Part shown: positions 37,335 through 44,424 of the stretch, in pieces | How the letters are laid out: the number at the start of each line of letters is the position of its first letter | Position numbering within the stretch: position 1 is the stretch's first letter | DNA from: an uncultured Bacilli bacterium | GTDB lineage: Bacteria; Bacillota_I; Bacilli_A; RF39; UBA660 | Assembly (NCBI GenBank): GCA_947631105.1 | Contig: CANRKD010000004.1 | Coordinates: 1-45,077 of the forward strand | DNA: 45,077 nucleotides | Direction of reading: 5' to 3' | Translations under genes and position numbers: made by a program | Notes under the pieces: model-generated | What the model was told of the DNA's origin: nothing | The model's input: the letters and a program-made list of their open reading frames with translations, nothing else | Databases searched by the model: none

Positions 37335-37364
37335 GTATAAAAAATAAAAAATAATGACATAATT
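37335..37364 (+). promoter_or_regulatory. Candidate forespore (sigma-F/sigma-G) promoter of spoIIR
   Basis: GTATA (37335-37339) and GACATAATT (37356-37364) are separated by 16 nt. They resemble sigma-F/sigma-G elements (GYATA and a CATA-containing -10). SpoIIR is a sigma-F gene in B. subtilis. In DNA this AT-rich the match is only suggestive. Confidence 0.4.
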
Positions 37365-37379
37365 ACTTAGGTGATAAAA

Positions 37380-37883
37380 ATGAAAAAAGTAATAATTGTC
37401 TTATTTTTTTTAACAATATTATTAATAAACCAAGAAAATGAAGAATTTATAATTCCAGACGATGCTATTAGATTTCGAGTAATAGCAAATAGTAATACTT
37501 TTGAAGATCAAGCTTTAAAAATAGAAATAAAAAATAATGTCGAAAATATTATAGAAAATGACTTACTGGCTGTTAAAAATAAACAGGAAGCCACAAAAAC
37601 ACTTAAAGAAAACATTCCTGTAATTGAAAATATGATAAATAATTATAATATTCCTTTTAAAATTAATTATGGTGATAATTATTTTCCAGAAAAAAAATAT
37701 AAAGGAGTGACATACAAAGAGGGATATTATGAATCATTAGTTGTTACTTTAGGAAGTGGAGAAGGAGATAATTGGTGGTGTTTAATGTTTCCTCCATTAT
37801 GTTTAATGGAAAAAGAAACAACTAATCTAAAAAATAATGATTATCAATTCTTTATTAAAGACATTTTTGAAAAATATATGTAA
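37380..37883 (+). CDS. spoIIR: Stage II sporulation protein R
   Basis: SpoIIR is the forespore-made, secreted signal that triggers SpoIIGA to activate sigma-E in the mother cell. The N-terminal signal/TM segment is KKVIIVLFFLTILLI. The SpoIIR signatures are DAIRFRVIANSNTFEDQALKIEIK and the terminal GEGDNWWCLMFPPLC. The track starts at GTG 37371, which overlaps AGGTGAT; ATG 37380 is preferred, giving 168 aa. In B. subtilis it also lies downstream of prfA-prmC. Confidence 0.93.
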   Translation: MKKVIIVLFFLTILLINQENEEFIIPDDAIRFRVIANSNTFEDQALKIEIKNNVENIIENDLLAVKNKQEATKTLKENIPVIENMINNYNIPFKINYGDNYFPEKKYKGVTYKEGYYESLVVTLGSGEGDNWWCLMFPPLCLMEKETTNLKNNDYQFFIKDIFEKYM

Positions 37884-37896
37884 TTATTTTAAAATT

Positions 37897-37927
37897 CTTC
37901 TAATATCATTTATTAGGAGGATTTTTT
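37897..37927 (+). promoter_or_regulatory. Hairpin enclosing the mntP ribosome-binding site
   Basis: CTTCTAATA / TATTAGGAG form a 9-bp stem with one G-U pair and a 5-nt loop (37897-37919). It buries the AGGAGG ribosome-binding site (37915-37920) and is followed by GATTTTTTT before the ATG. It can be read as the spoIIR terminator, an RBS-occluding switch, or both. Confidence 0.55.
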
Positions 37928-37928
37928 T

Positions 37929-38465
37929 ATGAAAGAAATCATTACACTGTTTATCGTAGCAATTGCATTAAGTATGGATACATTTTCTTTATCATTAGGT
38001 ATTGGAACTGGTAATCTGTCAAAAAAGAAAATGTTTATATTTTCAATTATAGTTGGAATAATGCATTTTATGATGCCTTTAATAGGAAATTTTGTGGGAG
38101 GAAAAATAATATCTATATTTACAATTAATAGCAATTTTTTATTAGCGATAATATTAATATATTTAGCTGTAACAATGTTAATAGAATTAGTAAAAAAAGA
38201 AGAAAAGAACTTAAATTTAAAAATATGGAATATGATTTTATTTGCAATTGGGGTATCAATAGATAGTTTTTCAACCGGCATAGGACTTCAAGCAATCACA
38301 AATAATATGTTTATAGCTGTAATGATTTTTTCATTAACAAGTTTTTGTTTTACATATATTGGATTATTAATAGGTAAATATGCAAATTCGTTATTAGGAA
38401 TTTATGCCACTATATTCGGTGCTTTGCTCTTAATAATTATTGGCATTTTATATCTTTTGAAATAA
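37929..38465 (+). CDS. mntP: MntP-family manganese efflux pump (YwlD-like)
   Basis: A 178-aa integral membrane protein with six predicted helices in two repeats. The repeats carry the paired acidic motifs ALSMDTFSLSLGIG and GVSIDSFSTGIGL typical of the MntP/YtaF family. It should export Mn2+. B. subtilis ywlD lies in the same spoIIR-rpiB neighbourhood. No yybP-ykoY-type manganese riboswitch is visible upstream; instead the ribosome-binding site lies in a hairpin. Confidence 0.85.
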   Translation: MKEIITLFIVAIALSMDTFSLSLGIGTGNLSKKKMFIFSIIVGIMHFMMPLIGNFVGGKIISIFTINSNFLLAIILIYLAVTMLIELVKKEEKNLNLKIWNMILFAIGVSIDSFSTGIGLQAITNNMFIAVMIFSLTSFCFTYIGLLIGKYANSLLGIYATIFGALLLIIIGILYLLK

Positions 38466-38475
38466 AAAGGTTTCA

Positions 38476-38504
38476 TTGACAAATGAAAGATAATATATTT
38501 AAAT
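38476..38504 (+). promoter_or_regulatory. Candidate promoter of murA
   Basis: TTGACA (38476-38481), 17-nt spacer and TTAAAT (38499-38504). The -35 is perfect and the -10 is weak. Confidence 0.55.
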
Positions 38505-38529
38505 TAAAAATGAAAGAATGTGGGACTTT

Positions 38530-39786
38530 ATGAAAAAAATGATAATACAAGGTGGTAACAAATTAAATGGTTCTATAAAAATCAATGGCGCGAAAAATAG
38601 TGCAGTATCATTATTGCCAGCAGCTATTTTATCTGATGAGTATACTATAATAAAAAATATACCAGAAATTACAGATATTGAAGTTTTAAAAGATATAATT
38701 ACTCTTTTAAATGGAAAAATAACGAAAGAAAAAAATCAGTTAATTATTGATTCCAGTCAAATCATAAATACAACAATACCAAAAAATTTATCAAATAAAT
38801 TAAGAGCTTCTTATTATTTTATGGGAGTACTTTTGGCAAAATTTAAACATGTTGAAATCTATTTTCCAGGTGGATGTAATTTTGGAGCTCGTCAAATTGA
38901 TTATCATTTAAAAGGTTTTGAGGCCTTAGGAGCTAAAATAACTGTTGAAAATGAAAAATTAATTATTCATGCTGATAATTTACAAGGGTCTGAAATTCAA
39001 TTGCCTTTTCCAAGTGTTGGAGCCACGATAAATTTAATTTTAGCAGCTACAAAAGCAGACGGAACTACAATTATCAAAAATGCTGCGAAAGAGCCAGAAA
39101 TCATTAATTTAGTTGAGTTTTTAACTAATATGGGTGCAAAAATAACAGGAGAAGGGACAGATTGTATTAAAATTATTGGAGTAAAAAAACTTAAATCAGC
39201 TACTATAAAAATTATACCGGATCGAATTGAAGCAGGTACGTATATTATTGCAGGAGCATTAATGGGAGACAAATTAAAAATAAAAAATATAAATGCTGAA
39301 CATATTAAAAGTCTTCTCGATACATTAAGGAAAATGAATATAGATTATAATTTAGAAGATGATAATATTACAATTAGTCAAGCTAAAAATATAAGTCCAA
39401 TACAATTAAAAACAAGTGTTTATCCTGGATTTCCAACAGATTTAGCGCAACCTATAACGGTTTTATTAGCAAAAGCAAATGGCATATCAACTATTCAAGA
39501 AACAATTTATCAAAAACGAATGGGGCATGTAGAATATTTAAAAAAAATGGGTGCGGATATAGAAATTAAGGATAATATCGAAATAATAAAAGGGCCAATA
39601 GACTTTCAAGGGACTGAAGTATTAGCAAGTGATTTAAGAGCAGGAGCAACATTATTCTTAGCAGCTTTAACTTCGGAACAAAAAACAGTTATATCAAATG
39701 TAGAATTTATTTTAAGAGGATATGAAAAAATAGTAAAAAAATTATCTTCAGTTGGTGCTAATATATCAATAGAAGAAATAAAATAG
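38530..39786 (+). CDS. murA: UDP-N-acetylglucosamine 1-carboxyvinyltransferase
   Basis: MurA performs the first committed step of peptidoglycan synthesis. The protein begins with KKMIIQGGNKLNGSIKINGAKNSAVSLLPAAILS, the family N-terminus. The fosfomycin-target cysteine is present in PGGCNFGARQIDYH, and PDRIEAGTYIIAGAL and DLRAGATLFLAAL are conserved. The track starts four codons earlier; aligning with other MurA favours the ATG at 38530 (418 aa). The ribosome-binding site is weak for either. In B. subtilis murAA lies just upstream of spoIID, as in this region. Confidence 0.95.
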   Translation: MKKMIIQGGNKLNGSIKINGAKNSAVSLLPAAILSDEYTIIKNIPEITDIEVLKDIITLLNGKITKEKNQLIIDSSQIINTTIPKNLSNKLRASYYFMGVLLAKFKHVEIYFPGGCNFGARQIDYHLKGFEALGAKITVENEKLIIHADNLQGSEIQLPFPSVGATINLILAATKADGTTIIKNAAKEPEIINLVEFLTNMGAKITGEGTDCIKIIGVKKLKSATIKIIPDRIEAGTYIIAGALMGDKLKIKNINAEHIKSLLDTLRKMNIDYNLEDDNITISQAKNISPIQLKTSVYPGFPTDLAQPITVLLAKANGISTIQETIYQKRMGHVEYLKKMGADIEIKDNIEIIKGPIDFQGTEVLASDLRAGATLFLAALTSEQKTVISNVEFILRGYEKIVKKLSSVGANISIEEIK

Positions 39787-39808
39787 TATAGAAATATACT
39801 ATTTTTTT
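39781..39808 (+). terminator. Terminator after murA
   Basis: AAATAGTATA / TATACTATTT (10-bp stem, GAAA loop) followed by four more T residues, overlapping the murA stop. The GGGGGA ribosome-binding site of the next gene follows directly after the T-run. Confidence 0.75.
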
Positions 39809-39817
39809 GGGGGATTT

Positions 39818-40495
39818 ATGAAATATAAAATATTAATTACACTTATTTTAGGTTTTATAATCACATCGGTTATTTATTTTAGTGTCGACGATTCTAAATT
39901 AAGTCTATTAGCACTAGGAGATGGTATTTCAACAGGAATGACCGCTTATCATGTAGAAGGATATAACTTTAATGATTATTTAATTGATTATTTGAACGAA
40001 CAAGATAAATTAGAAACATATTATAAATATTTTAATGAATCTGAAGAGACAACAAATAATCTTTTAAATAAAATTAATAACAATACATTTAACGTTGAAC
40101 AAAAGTATAGAATAAAACATGCTATTAAAGAAGCTGATATCACTACTATAGCAATAGGAATGGATGAATTAAATAATTATGCCTTAAAAAATTATTTAAG
40201 TACCTCTAAAATAAATGAATTTATAAATAAATATCAAGAAATAGTCACAAAAATAAAATCTTTAAATAATAAAAAAATATTTATGATAGGTCTTTATAGC
40301 ACATCAATTATAAATTCCAATAAAATAAATAAAATTAATTTGGAATTAAAAAATATATGCGAAAGTAATAATATAATCTTTATCGATATTCAAAGAATTA
40401 TTGAAGAAAAAGGATTTTTTCTTCTTCCGAAAAATTATTATATAAATTATAAAGGACAAAAATATATATTTGAAAAAATAAAAAAATTCTTATAA
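39818..40495 (+). CDS. Membrane-anchored SGNH-like protein lacking the catalytic triad
   Basis: This 225-aa protein has an N-terminal signal anchor (about 4-22) and an SGNH/GDSL hydrolase-like body. Block I reads LLALGDGISTGMTAY, so the nucleophile Ser of GDS is Gly. The block III region reads AIGMDELNN where GxND is usual. The C-terminal block, usually DxxHPNxxG, reads NYYINYKGQKYI, without Asp and His. The fold is inferred from spacing and the LALGD...G, I(A/G)xN and KGQKYI features. If right, it is a pseudoenzyme or uses other residues. It lies between murA and rpmE and may work in the envelope. Confidence 0.65.
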   Translation: MKYKILITLILGFIITSVIYFSVDDSKLSLLALGDGISTGMTAYHVEGYNFNDYLIDYLNEQDKLETYYKYFNESEETTNNLLNKINNNTFNVEQKYRIKHAIKEADITTIAIGMDELNNYALKNYLSTSKINEFINKYQEIVTKIKSLNNKKIFMIGLYSTSIINSNKINKINLELKNICESNNIIFIDIQRIIEEKGFFLLPKNYYINYKGQKYIFEKIKKFL

Positions 40496-40532
40496 AATCA
40501 ATAACTTTTAAGTGATATATAAACAAAATATA

Positions 40533-40560
40533 TTGATAAATTAAAAACTTATGATATAAT
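40533..40560 (+). promoter_or_regulatory. Promoter of rpmE
   Basis: TTGATA (40533-40538), 16-nt spacer and TATAAT (40555-40560), predicting a 5' leader of about 50 nt. Confidence 0.7.
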
Positions 40561-40581
40561 ACATAAGACAAAGAAATTACT

Positions 40582-40612
40582 ATGCCTAAAAATTAGGTAT
40601 GGCGAAAGGAGC
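40582..40612 (+). promoter_or_regulatory. Possible L31 leader hairpin
   Basis: ATGCCTA / TAGGTAT (7-bp stem, 5-nt loop) directly precedes GGCGAAAGGAGCG and the rpmE start. Firmicutes L31 genes often have short autoregulatory leaders; this hairpin is a candidate. Assignment is inferred from position only. Confidence 0.35.
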
Positions 40613-40618
40613 GTAAAT

Positions 40619-40837
40619 ATGAAAGCAAATATTCATCCAGAAATGAAAGAAACTACAATTACATGTGCTTGCGGTGCTTCATTCAAAACAAAGTCTACTA
40701 AAGAAAATATTAATGTTGAAATTTGTAGCGAATGTCATCCTTTTTATACAGGAGAACAAGGAAAAGCAAAAAAAGCTGGAAATATTGAAAAATTTAATCG
40801 TAAATATGGATTAAATGACAATAATAAAGCTGCATAA
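40619..40837 (+). CDS. rpmE: Ribosomal protein bL31
   Basis: A 72-aa large-subunit protein with MKANIHPEM at the start and zinc ligands CAC and [10 protein letters not shown], so this is the zinc-containing (C+) form of L31. [12 protein letters not shown]-like [11 protein letters not shown] is present near the end. AAAGGAG precedes the ATG. A short GCTGC-ATAA-GCAGT hairpin plus six T residues at the stop codon may attenuate into the next gene. Confidence 0.95.
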   Translation: MKANIHPEMKETTITCACGASFKTKSTKENINVEICSECHPFYTGEQGKAKKAGNIEKFNRKYGLNDNNKAA

Positions 40838-40849
40838 GCAGTCTTTTTT
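40829..40849 (+). terminator. Weak terminator/attenuator after rpmE
   Basis: A 5-bp stem GCTGC / GCAGT with loop ATAA, followed by CTTTTTT, overlapping the stop codon. Confidence 0.45.
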
Positions 40850-40869
40850 AATTTTAAACAGAGGGATTT

Positions 40870-41874
40870 ATGAAAAAAATAAAATATTTATTCAATAGAA
40901 TAAAAAACATGAATTATAAAAATTTTTTTAAAACTATTCAACAAATACATAAAAAAACAGGTAAAAATAGAATTTTAATCTTCATCGATATTATAAATTG
41001 TGGAATTAAATATCAAGCAGGATATATAGACTATAATTTATTTGAAATGTATCGAATGAATGCATTTGAAAGAAAAACTATAATTACAAGAGGAATTAAT
41101 AATGAATATATAAAAAAATATAATAATTCTAAATATATGAAATATTTTAATAACAAACTTGAATTCAATAAAGCATTTAATCAATATTTAAATCGTGAAT
41201 GGTTAGAATTAACCGGTAATAATATAAAGGAATTTAAAAATTTTTGTTTGAAACATGAAAATATTATAGTAAAACCGGTTAATGATTCCTGTGGACATGG
41301 TGTAGAGCTAATTGATACAAATAAAAAAGATTTGAAACACCTTTATCAAGTTTTATTGGAAAAAAAGCAAATATTAATAGAAGAAGTAGCAATACAATGT
41401 AAAAAAATAAATGATTTACATCCAGATTCTGTTAATACGATTCGAGTTGTAACACTACTAGGCAGTGTAGTAGTTGCCTTTTTAAGAATTGGAAATAATC
41501 ATAATCGTGTAGATAATTTTAATAGTGAAGGACTTGTAGTTCCAATCGATATTGAAACCGGTATAATTGAGTATCAAGCAATTGATAAACAAAAAAATTT
41601 ATATAAAAAACACCCTATAACACATAAGGATATTGTAGGTATAACAATACCTAAATGGAAAAAGGTGAAAGAATTATGTGAAACAGCAGCTTTAGAAATA
41701 CCAGAAGTTGGTTATGTTGGATGGGATGTTTGTATTGGAACAAAAAAATGCTTTTTAATAGAAGGAAATGAATTCCCTGGACATGATTTATATCAACTTC
41801 CACCGCATCGTCAATCCAATATAGGATTATTACCATTATTTAAACAAGTAGAAGAAAGGAAAATTGGAAAATGA
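40870..41874 (+). CDS. ATP-grasp protein, sugar-transfer-associated type
   Basis: The 334-aa protein has an ATP-grasp core. IIVKPVNDSCGHGVELI is the nucleotide-binding Lys/Gly-rich loop, ILIEEVAIQ follows, then HPDSVNTIRVVTLLG and the metal-binding end GYVGWDVCIG...FLIEGNEFPGHDLYQ. This layout matches the ATPgrasp_ST family found near polysaccharide genes, which presumably ligates an amino acid or similar group to an acceptor. The substrate is unknown. Its stop overlaps rpiB (ATGA). Confidence 0.8.
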   Translation: MKKIKYLFNRIKNMNYKNFFKTIQQIHKKTGKNRILIFIDIINCGIKYQAGYIDYNLFEMYRMNAFERKTIITRGINNEYIKKYNNSKYMKYFNNKLEFNKAFNQYLNREWLELTGNNIKEFKNFCLKHENIIVKPVNDSCGHGVELIDTNKKDLKHLYQVLLEKKQILIEEVAIQCKKINDLHPDSVNTIRVVTLLGSVVVAFLRIGNNHNRVDNFNSEGLVVPIDIETGIIEYQAIDKQKNLYKKHPITHKDIVGITIPKWKKVKELCETAALEIPEVGYVGWDVCIGTKKCFLIEGNEFPGHDLYQLPPHRQSNIGLLPLFKQVEERKIGK

Positions 41875-42326
41875 GAATATTTATTGGGGCTGATCATAGA
41901 GGAGTAGAATTAAAAAAATTAATAATAGAAAATTTAAAAGAAGATGGATTTGAAGTAATTGATACAGAACATACAAATGATGAATCAGATGACTACCCAG
42001 ATTTTGCATTCGAAGTGGGAAATAATTTATTAAAAAATAAAGGGGATTTAGGAATTTTAATTTGTGGTAATGGTATAGGAATAAGTATAGCTGCAAATAA
42101 AGTTAAAGGTATACGTTGTGCTAGAGTATTATCGGAAGATGATGCATTTAAAGCCAAAAATCATAATGGTGCAAATTGTATTGCTTTAGGTGCTGATCAA
42201 AAGATAGAAGAAGTAATGGAAATTATTAATGTATTTATAAGTACTAAATCTGCAGATGAAGTGCGTCATTTAAAAAGAATTGACAAAATCATAAAATATG
42301 AAAATGGAGAATATAATGAACTATAA
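41871..42326 (+). CDS. rpiB: Ribose-5-phosphate isomerase B
   Basis: RpiB interconverts ribose-5-phosphate and ribulose-5-phosphate. The 151-aa protein has ADHRGVELK, the catalytic Cys in ILICGNGIGISIAANK, and NHNGANCIALG. It corresponds to B. subtilis ywlF in the same region. It overlaps both neighbours. Confidence 0.95.
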   Translation: MRIFIGADHRGVELKKLIIENLKEDGFEVIDTEHTNDESDDYPDFAFEVGNNLLKNKGDLGILICGNGIGISIAANKVKGIRCARVLSEDDAFKAKNHNGANCIALGADQKIEEVMEIINVFISTKSADEVRHLKRIDKIIKYENGEYNEL

Positions 42327-42513
42327 ACTATTTTTATATGTATTTAATATAATGTTATCATTATATGCTTTAAGCGGGATTAATTTCAATAATATTATAA
42401 AAACAAATAAAATAGTTGAAGTTAGATTATTAGTGTTAATAATGGGTTTCATTTTAGCTTATCTTTTAACTAACTTTATATTTGATTTTTTAAATGTAAG
42501 TGCAATCATTTAA
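42316..42513 (+). CDS. DUF1146 (YwzB-like) small membrane protein
   Basis: The preferred start (ATG 42316, GGAG six bases upstream) gives 65 aa; the track starts six codons earlier inside rpiB. Two transmembrane helices flank the loop NNIIKTNKIVEVRLL. The end LAYLLTNFIFDFL matches the DUF1146/YwzB pattern of a conserved C-terminal helix ending in NFxxDFL. In B. subtilis ywzB sits between the ATP synthase operon and murAA-spoIID. Function is unknown. Confidence 0.75.
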   Translation: MNYKLFLYVFNIMLSLYALSGINFNNIIKTNKIVEVRLLVLIMGFILAYLLTNFIFDFLNVSAII

Positions 42514-42523
42514 GGAGAATAAT

Positions 42524-43438
42524 ATGAAAAATAAAATACTATTATCTATCGTAGTAATTTTAAGTTTCGTATATATGGCGGTGATTAGTTTCAATAAAGA
42601 AACAGATCACTCTTTTTTTTCTAAGGAAAAAAATATTAAAATAAAGGATAAAGAAAACAATATTCAAAATTTAAATATGGATGAATATCTTATAGGAGTC
42701 TTAGCAGCTGAAATGCCTGCCTCTTTTCATGAAGAAGCTTTAAAAGCTCAAGCGGTAGCTGCAAGAAGTTATGCAATATATAAAATAAATCATACCTCCA
42801 ATAATGACTACAATGTTTTAACGGATGTTACGGATCAATCTTATATAACCATTGATGAAATGAAAAATAAATGGCAAGAAGATTTTGAAAAATACTATGA
42901 AAAAATAAAAAACGCTGTAGAAAATACAGAAGATGAAGTCATGTTTTATAATAATGAAGTAATAGAAGCTTTTTATTTTTCAATGAGTAATGGTCAAACA
43001 GAAAATGCTTTGAGTGTTTTTCAAGAAAATTTACCATATATTCAATCCGTACCTTCTTCTTGGGACAACGAAAATATTAAAAATTTTACTGTAACTTCAG
43101 AATATTTAAAAACTGATTTTTGTTCTAAATTATCTTTAAATAATTGTGATCAAATTGTCATTAAAGATATCGAAAAAAGTGAAGGAAATCGGATAGAAAA
43201 AATAAAAATTAATAATCAAATATTTTTAGGTACAACAATCAGAAAATTATTATCCCTACGTTCTACTGATTTTAACATACAACAAAATAATGACAAAATA
43301 ATAATTACAACTAAAGGTTATGGACATGGTGTTGGAATGAGTCAATATGGAGCAAATGGCATGGCTAATGAAGGATATAATTATAAGGAAATTTTAAATT
43401 ATTTTTATAAAGATATCTCCATAAATAAAATGGTATAA
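42524..43438 (+). CDS. spoIID: Stage II sporulation protein D (lytic transglycosylase)
   Basis: SpoIID cleaves denuded glycan strands during engulfment with SpoIIM and SpoIIP. The protein has an N-terminal membrane anchor (about 5-23), the SpoIID domain with catalytic Glu in VLAAEMPASFHEEALKAQAVAARSYA, and the C-terminal GYGHGVGMSQYGANGMA. AAGGAGAATAATATG supports the ATG at 42524 (304 aa) rather than the track start at 42500. It is followed by spoIIQ, as in B. subtilis. Confidence 0.95.
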   Translation: MKNKILLSIVVILSFVYMAVISFNKETDHSFFSKEKNIKIKDKENNIQNLNMDEYLIGVLAAEMPASFHEEALKAQAVAARSYAIYKINHTSNNDYNVLTDVTDQSYITIDEMKNKWQEDFEKYYEKIKNAVENTEDEVMFYNNEVIEAFYFSMSNGQTENALSVFQENLPYIQSVPSSWDNENIKNFTVTSEYLKTDFCSKLSLNNCDQIVIKDIEKSEGNRIEKIKINNQIFLGTTIRKLLSLRSTDFNIQQNNDKIIITTKGYGHGVGMSQYGANGMANEGYNYKEILNYFYKDISINKMV

Positions 43439-43461
43439 AACAAAAAAATTAGTTAAAACTT
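43433..43461 (+). promoter_or_regulatory. Candidate sigma-F promoter of spoIIQ
   Basis: GTATA (43433-43437) at the very end of spoIID and GTTAAAACTT (43452-43461) fit the sigma-F elements GYATA and GgnnAnAnTw, with a slightly short 14-nt spacer. B. subtilis spoIIQ is sigma-F dependent, so the position is right. Confidence is limited by base composition. Confidence 0.4.
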
Positions 43462-43481
43462 ACTAATAGGAAGGTGAGTTA

Positions 43482-44108
43482 ATGACTAATAGAAAGTTAA
43501 AGAAAAATGTAAAATCAGTAATATTTATGGCCAGTATCAGTTTAATAGCAATTCTGTTAATGGTTATTACAAAAGATTTAAAGACCTCTAATGATGAAGA
43601 ACAAACATATGTAATGAATACAGTTGTAGATAATATAACACCAGTTGTGAGTACCAATACAGATAGTATAATAAAACCATTTACGAACAGTAATGTATCT
43701 ATTAATAAAACTTATTATGATAAAGATGCGTCACAAGAAGAGCAAGAAAAATCTTTAATATATTATGAAGATACATATTTAAAAAATAGTGGCATCATTT
43801 ATTCAAGTAATGAAGATTTTGACGTGGTGTCTGTATTAAATGGAACAGTTATTGATATAAAAGAAGATGAATTGTTAAATACAGTAGTATACGTTTCTCA
43901 TGATAATAATATAACAACAATTTATTATGGTTTAAAAGATGTAAATGTAAAAGTCAATGATCAAGTTACTCAAAATCAAATTATTGGAAAAAGTAATATG
44001 AATAAATTTTGCTCAGAGGGCTATTCATTATTATTTGAAGTAAATAATAACGGAAAAGTTATAAATCCTGAACAATTTTATACAATGAATTTAAATGAAT
44101 TAAATTAA
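43482..44108 (+). CDS. spoIIQ: Stage II sporulation protein Q (degenerate M23/LytM)
   Basis: SpoIIQ is the forespore half of the SpoIIQ-SpoIIIAH channel. The 208-aa protein has a single membrane anchor (about 13-30), a linker, and a LytM-like domain (about 90-205; DFDVVSVLNGTVIDIKEDELLNTVVYVSH ... YYGLKDVNVKVNDQVTQNQIIGKS ... LLFEV). The first zinc His is absent, and LxFE replaces the HxH-type motif. It therefore resembles the catalytically dead B. subtilis type rather than the clostridial zinc form. Operon context with spoIID and spoIIID supports the call. Confidence 0.9.
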   Translation: MTNRKLKKNVKSVIFMASISLIAILLMVITKDLKTSNDEEQTYVMNTVVDNITPVVSTNTDSIIKPFTNSNVSINKTYYDKDASQEEQEKSLIYYEDTYLKNSGIIYSSNEDFDVVSVLNGTVIDIKEDELLNTVVYVSHDNNITTIYYGLKDVNVKVNDQVTQNQIIGKSNMNKFCSEGYSLLFEVNNNGKVINPEQFYTMNLNELN

Positions 44109-44113
44109 GAATA

Positions 44114-44153
44114 GACAACCCCGGATAGAAATATATTTTATCAAGGGGTTGTT
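44114..44153 (+). promoter_or_regulatory. Strong hairpin before spoIIID enclosing its ribosome-binding site
   Basis: ACAACCCC / GGGGTTGT form an 8-bp GC-rich stem, extended by inner pairing of GATAGA with TTTATC. The only SD-like sequence for spoIIID (AAGGGG, 44143-44148) is in its 3' arm. Only TTTAAATA separates it from the ATG, so it may terminate spoIIQ transcripts and/or occlude spoIIID translation. Confidence 0.6.
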
Positions 44154-44159
44154 TAAATA

Positions 44160-44408
44160 ATGAATAAAAAAATAGCAGATAGAATTAAAAAAGAAGCTTT
44201 ATATATAATTAAAACTAAAGAAACAATAAGAAATGCTGCTAAAAAATTTAAAGTAAGTAAAAGTACAGTTCACAAAGATATTAATGAAAGATTAGATAAG
44301 ATATCTCCAATTTTATTCAATCAAGTAAGAATTGTTTTAAATGAACATTTAATGACTAGACATATAAAAGGAGGAGAATCTACTAAAATAAAATATCAAA
44401 AAGCTTAA
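44160..44408 (+). CDS. spoIIID: Sporulation transcriptional regulator SpoIIID
   Basis: SpoIIID is a mother-cell DNA-binding protein of the sigma-E regulon. The 82-aa protein has the HTH TIRNAAKKFKVSKSTVHKDINERL and the characteristic C-terminal basic segment EHLMTRHIKGGESTKIKYQ. Length and motifs match closely. It follows spoIID-spoIIQ. Confidence 0.95.
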   Translation: MNKKIADRIKKEALYIIKTKETIRNAAKKFKVSKSTVHKDINERLDKISPILFNQVRIVLNEHLMTRHIKGGESTKIKYQKA

Positions 44409-44424
44409 TGATAAAGGTGATTAT

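Noticed and set aside
37913-38281. Minus-strand 122-aa ORF
   Set aside because: Antisense shadow of mntP with no ribosome-binding site.
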